Shown piece by piece: positions 34,582-45,853 of a stretch of 64,000 nucleotides of DNA; the first letter of the stretch is position 1, and every line of letters begins with the position of its first letter. Location of the stretch: the NCBI RefSeq assembly GCF_036850765.1, contig NC_089495.1, positions 67,494,410 to 67,558,409 of the forward strand. The letters run 5' to 3'. Under the pieces are notes generated by a model. That model ran no database searches. It was given only the letters and a program-made list of their open reading frames with translations, and was not told where the DNA came from. The stretch comes from Saccopteryx bilineata. Taxonomy: Eukaryota > Chordata > Mammalia > Chiroptera > Emballonuridae. Position numbers and translations under genes: made by a program.

Positions 34582-35144
34582 AAATATCTTTAAATACACT
34601 AAAATGAAACCTTTTTACCTAGATAGCTTATTATGCTGAACAATATAGAATTTTGATATTGAAAGGTTTCTGTGAGTTATTCAAAAAAGACCTATAATTA
34701 CCTTACAAAAGTGTGGCATAATAATTTATTTGAATAGATGTTTATTAATAAATATTATCACCAAACATCAACTCAAACTTGCAGTATAGTTGAGAGAGTT
34801 CTTTTGATCTCTAGTTTTTATATAATGTTGAATATTTTATAATAGTTTCAATTCTATCTGTATTTTTGGAGGTCTCAATAGATATATTTTAAAATATAAT
34901 TATTCTCAACCATATTAAGTGACTAAGCATAGTGTACGTTATTTAAAACATGTGTTTTGGTGAAATTTTATATTGTTTTATGCAGTTCTAGATTGAGTAG
35001 ATAGTATTTTTATACTTAAAATGATATTTCTCTTCATTATCATAGATGCACAAGAAAATTTTTTAAAAATTCTAAAGAAATAATTATCATTTCATTGATG
35101 ATATATTTTTTTTGTTTACCCCTTAAATTCATTTAAAAATATTT
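34582..35144. other. AT-rich unique sequence, nothing recognised
   Basis: No recognisable elements between two SINEs. Confidence 0.5.
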
Positions 35145-35453
35145 TGCCTGACCGGGCAGTGATGCAGTGGATAGAGCGTCGGACTGGGATGCTGAGGACC
35201 CAGGTTCAAGACCCCAAGGTCACCAGTTTGAGTGTGGGCTCATCTGGTTCAAGCAAAAGCTCATCAGCTTGGACCCAAGGTCTCTGGCTCGAGCAAGGGG
35301 TTACTCCTTCTGCTGAAGGCCCATGGTCAAGGCACATATGAGAAAGCAATCAATGAACAACTAAGGTGTCGCAATGAAAACCTGATGATTGATACTTCTC
35401 ATCTCTCTCTGTTCCTGTCTGTCTGTCCCTATCTATCCCTCTCTCTGACTCTC

Positions 35454-35482
<29 letters not shown>
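35145..35482 (+). mobile_element. Bat tRNA-derived SINE (repeat-bearing type), plus strand
   Basis: Head GCCTGACCGGGCAGTGATGCAG with GTGGATAGAGCGTCGGACTGG, a GGTTCAAGACC B box, the CTGGTTCAAGC / CAGCTTGGACCC internal units, then CATATGAGAAAGCAATCAATG, the CTGTCTGTCTG pyrimidine tract and a ~23-base poly-A tail (35460-35482). The long pure tail and retained CpGs indicate a fairly recent insertion. Confidence 0.94.
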
Positions 35483-35486
<4 letters not shown>

Positions 35487-35689
35487 CTTTAATAGTCATC
35501 TAATTGCTTATATTCAAATTTAAAATTCCAGGTATAAATTATAATATGATAGACACAATATTAATACTGATTTCAGAAAAGATTAGGAAAATATTAGATG
35601 CTCAGTTTTTCTTCTATCTTCACTATAATATTTATAAAGGCAAACTTTGGCAAGCAGGATATAAGAATGTGGATTTTCTGTCCTGTTTC

Positions 35690-35750
35690 TATGTATCTAT
35701 CATCTATCTGTCTATCTATCTATCATTTATCTATCTATCATCTGTCTACT
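35690..35750 (+). repeat. (ATCT)n microsatellite
   Basis: Interrupted tetranucleotide run of CTAT/ATCT units with some CATC and CTGT variants. Confidence 0.9.
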
Positions 35751-35963
35751 TACTGGCCTTTTTTTTATAGTAACCTCACTTGCAATTGTTATTGAAAAGA
35801 CAGTGTGTAAATGAAAATGAATTTTCACAATAAAAGTTCCTCGATGCAGATGGAACTATTGTATCATTAGAGTCAATGATAGATAACATCATATAAAAAT
35901 ATGATAAAATAATAAACATATATATTTTGGTCTTATATGATATTATATTCAATATGGATCCTT

Positions 35964-35977
35964 TATTATTATTATTA

Positions 35978-36015
<38 letters not shown>

Positions 36016-36355
36016 TGAGAGGAATAAAGGCAGAGATCAACTCCTGCATGCACTCAAACTGGAATCATCTGACTAGCCCATTAGGGAGCGATGATTTGCC
36101 CAGCTGGGGCTTTGCTCCATTGCTCAGCAACCGAGCTCTTGTTAGCACCTGAGGTGGAGACCATGGAGCCATCCTCAGTGCCTGGGGCCAACTCTCTCCA
36201 ACCATGGCTGCAGAAGGAGAAGAAAGAAAGAGAGAACCAAGAGGGGGAGGGGTGGAGAAGCAGATGGCACTTCTCGTGTGCCCTGACTAGGAGTCAAACA
36301 CAGAAAACCCACATGATGGGCTAATGCTTTAACACTGAGCCAACTGGCAAGGGTC
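35964..36355 (-). mobile_element. Rhin-type bat SINE, minus strand, 14-bp TSD
   Basis: CAATATGGATCCTT (35950-35963) and CAATATGGATCTTT (36356-36369) flank it. The tail has become a (TTA)n tract at its left end. Head at the right (GAGCCAACTGGCAAGGG). Moderately diverged. Confidence 0.93.
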
Positions 36356-36543
36356 CAATATGGATCTTTGAAATGAGACCTTACGACAGAGTCTAATATA
36401 CACTATGAACATGTTTTATGTCAAAATAAACTCTATGCTTTCCAATTTTACATTATCACAAAACATGTACATCATTATAGGGGTCTTTTAAAAAGATTCA
36501 CTTCAAAATTGTTTTGAAAACACTTTTAAATTTAAAAAATAAC

Positions 36544-36918
36544 ATTTTTTTTTAAAGCAAGAGAGAGAGAGAGACAGACAAGGTCAGATAGATAAGAAGG
36601 GAGACAGATGCAAAGCATCAACTCATAGTTGTGACACTTCAGTTATTCATTGACTGCTTTCTCATATGTGCCTTGACTGGGAGGCTTCAGCTGAGCCAGT
36701 GACCCCTTGCTCAAGTGAGCAGCCTTAGGCTTAAAGCCAAAAACCCTTGGGCTAAAGCCAGCGAACTTGGGATCATGTCTATAATCCCATGCTCAAGCCA
36801 GTGATCCAGCACTCAGGTCACATAGTCTAGCTCAAGCCGGTGACCTTGGGCTTTCAAACCTGGGTCTTCAGTGTACCAAGCCAATGCTCTATCCACTGCA
36901 CCACTGCCTGGACAGGTG
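36544..36918 (-). mobile_element. Bat tRNA-derived SINE (repeat-bearing type), minus strand
   Basis: AAAAATAAC at 36535-36543 and 36919-36927 may be the TSD (low complexity). Tail and GAGAGAGAGAGACAGAC block at left, GCATCAACTCATAGTTG, CTCATATGTGCCTTGAC, several CTCAAGCC units, head at right (CACTGCCTGGACAGG). Confidence 0.92.
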
Positions 36919-37009
36919 AAAAATAACTTTCTGATTGTCACATGTATCAGTGATGTAAATAAGCCATTTCTAGTTTATGGTATATTAATTAACATCATTA
37001 TTCATTAAC

Positions 37010-37185
37010 TAGTAATGGCTAATGTTTATTGAGGGTTTACTATGTTAAACACTGTTCTGAACTAAGTTAGGTATATAAATTCATTTACTTTTTACAAAAG
37101 CCCTAGGAAGCAGGTACTATTTTTACCATTCTAGTTTATAGGCATGAAACAACAGAAAGTTGTGAAACCACACAGTTCATCTGAG
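37010..37185 (+). repeat. MIR ancient SINE
   Basis: Clear MIR wording: TGTTTATTGAGGGTTTACTATG, CACTGTTCTGAACTAAGTTAG, AAAGCCCTAGGAAGCAGGTACTATT, then a decayed tail region. One of the better preserved MIRs here. Confidence 0.75.
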
Positions 37186-38461
37186 AAGGCTTTGTTCTTA
37201 ACCCAAAATATATCCCCACTGCTATTCAAGTTTAACTTCAAAAACATATTACTGAGTCAAATGTGAAGGCTTTGGTCAAAGTGCATCAAAATCATCTGAG
37301 TAACAGATTAAGGTACGATTGTGTGACCACATTGGTAATGACTCAAAATCTCTGAAGTTGGCATCTGGTTATCTTTATTTTAAACTGATCTCCCTTATAT
37401 TCTTGAGGTAGCCTGAAGTTTGAAAGCATCACTTTGATCTATTATTTGAGAAGACTTTAATTGTTATGCCCAAATCTACCTTCACTAATTAACCTCCCTG
37501 AACCCTTGACTTCATTTAACATTTTTTATAACTTTAAAATTTTACTTGAGTGCCTTTGTGGATTCTGTTGCTAAGAAAAAATTATCATTTTGTTTTAATA
37601 AAAACATAAGAATTTGATTCACACCATGGTGTATATTATATAACTTGGGAAAGCAAAAATAAATGACTATATCTGGCTACAAAAGTACATACCTATATAA
37701 ATATATATATATACACACTTTACTGTAATGCATTTGCTCTATATCACTGTAATTACATTTAATTAACTATATTTCATAGGCATTAAATCAAATGTTCAAG
37801 ATGACTCTTTCCAATGCATGTGTAGAAAATATCACAGCACATATATCATTGCTGAGATACAAGTATTTCTCATAATGTTTAAAATTTAATGTTAAAACTA
37901 ATCTCTTTATATAATCACTAGAATCAATAAATTATTGAGTTTTCCTTTTAAATTTGAAAATAATCAAAAATAAGAAAACATTTAGGAATAATACCTTTAA
38001 TGACTAACAGCCATAATAAATTATGACTATATTATAGATATAGATTGTTATATTATAAATAACAAAACATATCACATTCTCTGAGTTTAAATGTCTGTAA
38101 ATTTATAGCATTAAGTATCTAAAGGAAGACATAGTGAGAATAAACTTCACAGTAAAAGACAGAAAAGCAGGACAAAAAGTCGATCCTGTTGAAAAGTACA
38201 TAAGATATTAAACAAATAGGAGGATGTTACTTATTGAATTATCTTATACAAGAAGTTGAACACATTATTTATTGTGCTTTGAATATATCAAAAATTATTA
38301 TTGACTTTATATCACTCACATGAGAACTATACATGCCTACTTTGAAGAAATATCTTAAGAAAATTAAAATTTTTGTCTAAAAATGTGTCAGAATAGAGAA
38401 GACCTCCTCTAAGTAAATATGTATTTATTTTACAGGTGATGAAACATAAGAATAGACAATT
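37186..38461. other. AT-rich unique sequence, nothing recognised
   Basis: Contains a short (TA)n near 37700. No gene or repeat ends recognised. Confidence 0.5.
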
Positions 38462-38470
38462 AAGGAAGTG

Positions 38471-38474
<4 letters not shown>

Positions 38475-38507
<33 letters not shown>

Positions 38508-38866
38508 TGTATCTTTCTGAAATGAGAAGCGGAGAGGCAGAGAGACAGATTCCCGCATGTACCTTACCTGGATCCACTCAGTGCCCAGTAGGGGGCGAAG
38601 CTCTGCCCATCTGGGGCATTGCTCCATTCCAACTGGAGCCATTCTAGTGCCTGAGGTGGAGGCCACTGAGCCATCCTCAGAGCCCAGATCAACTTTGCTT
38701 CAATGGAGCCTTGGTTGATGAAAGGGAAGAAAGACAGAGAGAAAGGGGAGGGGGGAAGGATAGAGAAGCAGATGGGTGCTTCTCCTGTGTGCCCTGGCCT
38801 GGAAAAGAACCTAGGATTTCCACACACTGGGATGACACTCTACCGCTGAAGCAATTGGCCCAGGCC
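38475..38866 (-). mobile_element. Rhin-type bat SINE, minus strand, near-perfect TSD
   Basis: AAGGAAGTGTTTT (38462-38474) and AAGAAAGTATTTT (38867-38879) match at 11 of 13 positions. A (TTA)n tail at the left, GGAGCCATTCTAGTGCC and CAATGGAGCC body motifs, and a diverged head at the right. Confidence 0.93.
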
Positions 38867-38879
38867 AAGAAAGTATTTT

Positions 38880-39360
38880 AAATGTATTATAAGTTAGGTA
38901 CACATATGTATAATATAGTATAGATATATTACATAGAACAAAGATACATTAAATATATCTGCTTCAGTAAGAAAATGTCAGCAATGATATATATATATAT
39001 TGTTAACAGTGAAATGGCATGATTTAAACTTTGCAAAATTTAAAACTTGCAAAATTCCATGCCTGAGAAAAGTTGAGGAGTTTGAGGGTATATGAAAACT
39101 AGCAAACTTGTTCTCACTGGGTCCATGGTGGTCACACAATTCAATACAAGAATCTTGAGGGGTATCTTCCAAGTGTTACAAATGTTAGGGCAAGAATAAG
39201 AATATTACTAGAGTTAGGATTTCCATTGCTTAAAAATACCAGAGCAATGGGTGATAGAAAGTAAACAGTGAGGATAGTAAATTGCTATATCCTTAGAAGT
39301 TTTTTGGAGAAGGAAAACCAAACAGAAATATGATTTAGGATTTCAAAAAAATATATCTAG
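38880..39360. other. AT-rich unique sequence, nothing recognised
   Basis: A short (AT)n lies near 38988. A 64-codon minus frame has no recognisable features. Confidence 0.5.
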
Positions 39361-39744
39361 GCCCTGCCTGGTTGGCTCAGCGGTAGAGCATCGGCCTGGC
39401 TTGCGGGGGACCCGGGTTCGATTCCCGGCCAGGGCACATAGGAGAAGCGCCCATTTGCTTCTCCACCCCCCCCCCTTCCTCTCTGTCTCTCTCTTTCCCT
39501 CCCGCAGCCGAGGCTCCATTGGAGCAAAGATGTCCCGGGCGCTGGGGATGGCTCCTTGGCCTCTGCCCCAGACGCTAGAGTGGCTCTGGTCGCAAAAGAG
39601 GGACGCCCCGGAGGGGCAGAGCATCGCCCCCTGGTGGGCAGAGCTTCGCCCCTGGTGGGCGTGTTGGGTGGATCCCGGTCGGACGCATGCGGGAGTCTGT
39701 CTGTCTCTCCCCGTTTCCAGCTTCAGAAAAATACAAAAAAAAAT

Positions 39745-39748
<4 letters not shown>
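39361..39748 (+). mobile_element. Young Rhin-type bat SINE, plus strand
   Basis: The best preserved copy in the window. It runs from GCCCTGCCTGGTTGGCTCAG through CGAGGCTCCATTGGAGC and CTGGTGGGCAGAGCTTCGCCC to GTTTCCAGCTTCAGAAAAATAC and an A-rich tail that passes into (TA)n. Dozens of CpGs survive (for example GGGACCCGGGTTCG, CCCGGTCGGACGC), so it is recent. It carries intact RNA polymerase III boxes. The TSD cannot be resolved because of the (TA)n tail. Confidence 0.96.
39373..39425 (+). promoter_or_regulatory. RNA polymerase III A and B boxes of the young SINE
   Basis: A box TGGCTCAGCGG at 39373-39383 and B box GGTTCGATTCC at 39415-39425, about 31 bases apart, as in a tRNA gene. Such boxes drive SINE transcription, so this copy could be transcribed. 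Activity is inferred. Confidence 0.75.

Positions 39749-39797
<49 letters not shown>
39749..39797 (+). repeat. (TA)n microsatellite at SINE tail
   Basis: About 24 uninterrupted TA units continuing from the SINE's A-rich tail. A second, shorter (AT) run is at 39838-39854. Confidence 0.95.
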
Positions 39798-39805
<8 letters not shown>

Positions 39806-40149
39806 TAATGTACTCTACCTATGACAAATTTGTTTTATATATATATATATATATGTCTAATAAATTTTACTTCAAATAAGTACTCTAAAATACAGAGCTC
39901 AGTTTTCTTTTAATTAGGTAGGGCCTACACTATATTCAATATACAAAGAGCAACCTTAAAATGATAAATAAAATTAAATATATGAAAACATGTGTTAAAG
40001 ACACTAAGGTGAAGGAGGAACTCTCCAAGAAAATCTGGAAACTGGGATTGTTGATACTGAGACTTTCTGCAATTTTTAGATAGCACTCTCATTTTGCATG
40101 AGTATTATCATCCACTGGCATTTTTTTTCTTTCAAAGTATGGTGATAAT

Positions 40150-40430
40150 CTTGTTATAATTACCCACATAATATGGTTAATATTTGTGTGCCCTCCAAAT
40201 TTTTATATGGAAATCCCAATACCCTAATTTGGGTATTTGGAGCTTCCTTGCACCTTCCAATATGTGAAGACAGAAAGAAGTCAGCAGTCTGTAATCCAGA
40301 GCAGGGCCATCTCCCAGAGCCAGACCAAACTGCCTCTCTGACCTTGGACTTTCAGTCTCTGGAAATATGAGAAACAACTTTCTGTTTGTAAGTTACCCTG
40401 TGAGATTTTATTATATATCATCCTGGAGAG
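40150..40430 (+). repeat. MaLR-like ancient LTR fragment
   Basis: The order CCCTCCAAATTTTTATATGGAAATCCCAA, TATGTGAAGACAG, GACCTTGGACTTTCAG and CTGGAAATATGAGAAACAAC follows the layout of mammalian MLT/MST-type LTRs, ending near the U5 equivalent. Decayed, ends not resolved. Confidence 0.55.
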
Positions 40431-40834
40431 ATTAAGACAATTTTTAACAGTGCTCTTTTTGAGTTTATGTTTTCATAGGTAGAGTACATTAAAACGAATG
40501 TTCTTCCCCTTCTTCTTTTTAAGAATTTATTTACTCCATCTCCTCCCCTTACTCTTAACACCAAATGCTGCTGTATCTGCCAGGGTCTTTGGCTTTTAGT
40601 GTTAGTATGGTTCAATATTGTACCATCTATTTGCTTCTGAGATAGTTTCTTACGTGGAATTAGTACAATACTGTTATAGAGGCTGGTAACTCACTTGTGT
40701 TACCTATATAGGTATGAAACTGGTCTTGTGATATTTTTTTCTGCTCTTTTGCAAGATGTGATTCTGTGAGCATTTGTTTTTTATAAAATAGGACAATTAT
40801 ATGGTTGCTTCTCTATTAAAATGTTAAAAAGTCC
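40431..40834. other. Unique sequence, nothing recognised
   Basis: No gene or repeat recognised. Confidence 0.45.
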
Positions 40835-41002
40835 AGTTAAAATTGAATATCAGGTAAACCATTAATTTTTAATATAGGTATGTTTTAGATAATTGCCCTT
40901 TTTATACTAAAAGTACTTTTGTTGTTTGAGATTACAGTTTAACCGGGCTCTTGAATCTTTTTTATTTGTCAAATATGGCAACTCTGGGAACATTTGAAAA
41001 TG
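40835..41002 (+). repeat. Old mammalian repeat with an internal inverted repeat
   Basis: AATTGAATATCAGGTAAACC...TTAATATAGGTATG and ...TATACTAAAAGTACTTTTGTTGTTTGAGATTACAGTTTAA are imperfectly palindromic, followed by CTTTTTTATTTGTCAAATATGGCAACTCTGG. This wording belongs to a common old mammalian repeat, and a related piece (GTTTATCTGAAATTCAAAT) is at 51140. Family not assigned. Confidence 0.45.
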
Positions 41003-41584
41003 GCTTGGTTTCCGTTCAGCTGTAATGATTCTACTGCAGCGGTGCCATTTCCAGCAGGCAATAGTTAAGTTTAAGATTAGTGATTAATATGTGTTTTTAA
41101 ATTTACCATTGAAAAGTTAATTGACATATTTTTTCTCTCTGGAGATCTAGTACTTGGAAACACATTTTTTTTTTCAAATTTAGATCTTTCTGTTTTAAGA
41201 AGACTATATACTTTGGATAATTTTTATTCTGGCATGTGGAGTTCATTGCACAGTTGAGGTCTGCTGCAAAGATGGTCAGTAAGACTTCATTTATTGCTAG
41301 GGCAGAAAGCTTCCTCAAGTTGTTTAATCAGACTTTGCAAATAATAACACTGGTATTAGACCTCATCTCCTAGTCACTGTGTATGTTCTTCATTTTTTGG
41401 AGTATTTGAAAAAGGAGACAAGGGAATGAACAGCCCCCTCTCCCATACATGAAGTAAAAAGAAAATGAAACTGAAATATGTTGAGTGTAAGGAAAGTCTT
41501 ATAAGGAATAGTTAATACTAGATTTTGTTTAAATAAACTGAATTTTGAAAAAAATGCAACTGAAAGCAACTATGTATAAAAAGG
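41003..41584. other. Non-repeat segment, possible conserved noncoding DNA
   Basis: 41003-41340 has balanced, non-simple sequence (for example GGCTTGGTTTCCGTTCAGC and GCGGTGCCATTTCCAGC) and no sign of a repeat or reading frame. Whether it is conserved cannot be told from one genome. Confidence 0.3.
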
Positions 41585-41900
41585 ATCGTACACCATAATC
41601 AAGGAGGATTTATCACAGATATTCAAGGCAGGTTCCACATTCAGCATCAATACTGTAATCATTACATGACTAAACTCAAGAAGAAAATTCACATGATCTT
41701 ACCATTAAATACAGAAAAAGTGTTTTATAAAACCCAATAGAAATTCATAGTAGAAACTTCCAGCAGGAATATGTATATATAGGACTAGAGAACAAGTATC
41801 ACAATTTGACAAAGAACTACCAAAAACTTACAACTAATACCATATTAATGCTGATAAACTTAAAGATTTTCTTTTTACATAATGCCTATATCTCTACCCC
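41585..41900 (+). mobile_element. Ancient L1 ORF2 (RT region) fragment, plus strand
   Basis: AGGAGGATTTATCACAGATATTCAAGGCAGG, then CAAGAAGAAAATTCACATGATC and AAATACAGAAAAAGTGTTTTATAAAAC correspond in order to the L1 RT motifs around the GF-IP-x-QGWFN and IDAEKAFD regions. It is strongly decayed, typical of old L1M subfamilies. Confidence 0.75.
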
Positions 41901-42588
41901 CACCTAAATGATAAGGACTAGGTATCTCTATTAAAGCAAAAACAAACAAATTGTCTGAAGTTTATTTCCCCTACAGTTAGCTGCCATAGAAAATACAGAA
42001 TCATGTTTAGTATTTTCCAAAATATATTCTAAGTTGTAAGATACAAACCATTTCCCCCCCTAAGACCTTTACAAATGCTGCAAAACTTGCCTTACTCCTG
42101 CCATTATTAAAGGCCTTAATTATATAAAATTTTACTTAATCAGTATACAACATTAATCAAAAAATGCATCTGAAAATATTACATTATATCAAAGTAACTA
42201 AGGACTCACTAGTTAAAGAACATTTGTAAAGAAATATTATTTTAAAAAAATCAAATGTAAATGTCTCCATTGTTTATAGGTTATTCTCTAAAAGGTAATA
42301 TATTCTCGTTCTCTACTTTCAGTAGAAGTTTAACAGCCTGATTGTCTGTCTGAAGAAATAATTTAATTCAATTAATACAGGAAGTTAGAAATGAAGCCTC
42401 AACCAAAATTATGGCTATTTGGAGAGAAATACAATGAATAAAATGATAAATGTTTCTGGGAAAAGAAAGACTCTTGGAGAACTGGAGGGTGGAGAGTACA
42501 GGTGTTTGAAAGTCTACATAAATAAAATTGATACTCTTGTTTCGGCTGCTTCCTTAGAGTATTTTTTTGGCTAGCAGCTCTGTTTCTT

Positions 42589-42624
<36 letters not shown>

Positions 42625-44599
42625 TTGTAGAAAGAAAACTAACTGTGCCAGAGGACTAGTTTCAATTTTAAACTTTGCAAATTTTTAGATGTATAATAAA
42701 AAAAAAAAAGCAACAAACTTAACATGTTATATGTCTCATACTTTAAAATAGAGTAATATCTCACGGAGTTTTTGTGAAGGAAAATAGGAAAATTTATATG
42801 AAATTCAACTATTATTACTATTTTGCTATTGTAACCATTACAACTACACACGGTTGACTGATGGTGATGTTTACAAAATATAATTCATTATACTGGCTCT
42901 CTGGATTATATTTTTAATTCAAAAAGCAAAAATATATATCAAGCGACCGTAGAATCTTTAAAACACACTAAGGGAATAAAAAAGGAAATAGCACTTTAAC
43001 TCTTAATTATGTCATTAGAGATAATGTGGCATACGGTGGGAAAGCGTTTGATAAGAATAAGAAGATCTTTTAGAGCTGAAGCCAAGACTGAGCCATCATT
43101 AACTCATACCAATGAAGCAGGAACAAAAGAATTAACTAAACTAAACTAAACAACTAAACTAAACATTTTAAAAAGTATATGTAATTGAATTGCTAGTCAG
43201 CAAGTCAGCACTTGAATCATGAACAATAATTTTTGAGACAATGTTTATTTCCTAGCCAATATTCACCAGTGTCATACTCCAGGGACTATATTATAATTCT
43301 AACACTGATTCTTATTTAAATTCTGTTTTTTTTAAATGTATTCAGGAATGTTTATAAATATGCAATAAACTTTTAAGCACCTAATTCTTTATTTAATCTT
43401 CATGCTTAAAAATAGTATCCTTTAATGTTATTAAACAGAACACTCAAAGTTTTATTGGATCTCAGTATTAATCTGAGTTTTTCTCTACAGTTCTTATAAT
43501 GTCAGAACATCATAATAATATATTAATGCCCATCACTTCATGAAAAAGGAAAATGAAGTTAAAAATTTTACAGAAAAACAAATAAATGTGTATTTTAACA
43601 TAGATAAGAATTTTAGAGTAACTATGCACAATTTATTAAGATATATGAACAGTAATGTTGCTGAAAAACAAACCAAACTCAGAAACAAAAAATAACTTTT
43701 TAACTCCTAATAAAGATTTAAGTGTGTGATGAACTTGTGTTTCCATTTATGAAAATAAAATTAGAAGACAATGTTCTGCCACAGTTACTTTTTTCAGTAA
43801 CATGATAAGTTATTTTATCTTAATATTCCAATGTCTTCTTCTTAGTCTTTCTCAGTCTTTTTATTTTCTTTTTTATCTCTAGATTAAAAAAATATTTTAT
43901 TATCCAAAGTAGTGGATATCAGTAACTTCAAGATTTATTTTTGACTACAAATGAATGCTTTCTTGAATTTCTCTAATGGTTGAGAATTTGGATCTCTAAT
44001 GTAGACAATATTTGCTATTAGAATGAAATAATATGCATGAAAATCAGAAATGGAAATTCTGTATACTATGTTAATATGATTATCATTAAAATGTCAAGTT
44101 ATAATCCCTAGGTAGAAAATATATAAAAATTAGAAGTGATAAGTTATTTGTATTCTTCAGGAATTTTTAATATTGACTTGTAAATTTGAAAAAGATAAAT
44201 TATATTTTAATATTTATTATATTATATCCCACTGTATATAATGGGAATTGAATATCTGAAGACAACAAGTCCAAGCATGAAGAGTTAGCAAATGATATTG
44301 CATGCATGCTTTTATTATTATGACTTGTAATTGATAACATAAGTTGCTACACTACAGAGTGGTTTGTAAATTGCTTCCCATGTTAATAGTATAACAAAAA
44401 CTGGAATACAAAAATGCAAAATCTTTTCATTGTTTTAGAAAGTAAAGTCCAGTAATTGACTTTTGACAGCCATGGTTCCTATAATGACAGACAGGATCAG
44501 TTTAGAGGCAGTGATGTGCCATCCGAATTGTGATATCCACAGCGCTGGTAAAGAAACTACCACTTTTTGGTTTATCTTGCTCTTATTTTTAAAATTTTT
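41901..44599. other. AT-rich unique sequence with a long poly-T
   Basis: The only feature is a ~34-base poly-T at about 42590-42623, not attached to a recognisable retroelement body. No gene or other repeat recognised over 2.7 kb. Confidence 0.45.
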
Positions 44600-44772
44600 T
44601 ATTTATTGATTTTTAGAGGAAGGAGAAAGAAAAAGGCAAGCAGAGGAGTGGGAAGCACCAACTTGTAGTTATTTCTCAAATATGCCTTGACTTGACAAAC
44701 CCAAGACTTCAAACCTATGACCTCAGCATTTCAAGCTGATGTAATATTTACAGTGCCACCATAGGTCAGGCA
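44600..44772 (-). mobile_element. Old bat tRNA-derived SINE, minus strand
   Basis: TTTATTTATTGATTTTTAGAG and a purine-rich block at left, CAAATATGCCTTGACTTGAC in the middle, and a head remnant at right (GTGCCACCATAGGTCAGGC). Short and diverged. Confidence 0.75.
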
Positions 44773-45075
44773 AGAAACTACTGTTTTTTCCCCTCAGAAA
44801 CTGTTGAAATTGTCTTCTATATATTTTATTTTTAAAAGATTTTCTTTAACATGACATGAGCTTTCTAAGCACAGAAATGAAAGAAAGAAATCACCAAAGT
44901 GAAAACAAAAAGAATGTCTTTTCATCTATAACTTCCCCACATTTTTATTAACAATTTTATTTCCCCTTTGAAACCTGTTCCAGATTAATATTTTTAGCAG
45001 CTACTTTCCAACATTAATTTCTTCACCTACAAGAACAATGCATTTACATTAGTCCTTTGAATTTTGCTTCTAATG

Positions 45076-45082
45076 TTCTTTC

Positions 45083-45154
<72 letters not shown>

Positions 45155-45200
45155 TCCTTCCTTCCTTCCTTCCTTCCTTCCTTCCTTCCTTCCTTCCTTT

Positions 45201-45248
<48 letters not shown>

Positions 45249-45330
45249 TCCCTCCCTCCCTCCCTCCCTCCCTCCCTCCCTCCCTTCCTTCCTTCCTTCC
45301 TTCCTTCCTTCCTTCCTTCCTTCCTTTTCT
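45076..45330 (+). repeat. 255-bp pure polypyrimidine tract of (TTTC)n, (TTCC)n and (CCCT)n blocks
   Basis: Every base from 45076 to 45330 is C or T on the plus strand. Blocks run in order: (TTTC)n to ~45155, (TTCC)n to ~45199, (TTTC)n to ~45250, (CCCT)n to ~45284, (TTCC)n to ~45327, then (TGCC)3 beyond 45330. The long open frames in this region (up to 119 codons of Phe/Leu/Ser/Pro, and Lys/Glu/Arg on the other strand) are artefacts of the repeat. Confidence 0.98.
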
Positions 45331-45469
45331 GCCTGCCTGCCTGCCTTTCAATTTTTTTTTCCAGTATGACTCTTTCTCTTCTTATTTCTAAACCTGCACT
45401 ACTGATTAAACTTTAAAAAAAAAAATTTGTTCATCTCTTTATTCTTTCCACATAAGAATATAGGCTTCA

Positions 45470-45839
45470 CCCTGGCCATTTTGCTCAATGGTAGAGTGTT
45501 GGCCCTGTGTGTGGAAGTCCCAGGTTTGATTCCCAGCCAGGGCACACAGGAGAAGCGCCCATCTGCTTCTCCACTCATCCCTTTTTCCTTTCTCTCTATC
45601 TCTCTCTTCCTCTCCTGCAGCCAAGGCTCCATTGAAGCAAAGTTGGCCCGGGTGCTAAGGATTGCTCCATGGCCTCCGCCTCAGGTGCTACAGTGGCTCC
45701 AATTGGAATGGAGCAATGCCCCAGATGAGCAGAGCATCGCCCCCTGGTGGGCATGTCAGGTGGATCTTAGTTGGGTGCATGTGATGGTTTGTCCATCTGC
45801 CTCCCCGTTTCTCACTTCAGTAAAATACAAAAAAAAAGG
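45470..45839 (+). mobile_element. Rhin-type bat SINE, plus strand, 14-bp TSD
   Basis: GAATATAGGCTTCA (45456-45469) and GAATATAGTCTTCA (45840-45853) differ at one base. Head CCCTGGCCATTTTGCTCAATGG, B box GGTTTGATTCC, body with CAAGGCTCCATTGAAGC and GCATCGCCCCCTGGTGGGC, tail AAATACAAAAAAAAAGG. Confidence 0.95.
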
Positions 45840-45853
45840 GAATATAGTCTTCA

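Noticed and set aside
34333..34593. Tandem CTCAAGCCAGTGACC units considered as a CRISPR-like array
   Set aside because: Units are imperfect, have no unique spacers, and are an internal feature of a dispersed SINE. The host is a mammal.
39361..39435. Possible tRNA gene with A and B boxes
   Set aside because: The tRNA-like head is part of a dispersed SINE with a long body and A-rich tail. The acceptor stem cannot be closed and the same head is repeated many times in the window.
39401..39879. 135- and 107-codon frames with a run of Tyr-Ile repeats
   Set aside because: They are the translated SINE body plus the (TA)n tail.
42590..42623. Poly-T run considered as the tail of a minus-strand retroposon
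   Set aside because: No recognisable retroelement or processed-gene body follows, and no TSD could be found around it. Left as a homopolymer.
45057..45416. Open frames of 119, 101 and 93 codons on both strands
   Set aside because: They are translations of the polypyrimidine tetranucleotide repeats (Phe/Leu/Ser/Pro on one strand, Lys/Glu/Arg/Gly on the other). A pure repeat without stops gives open frames in every phase.
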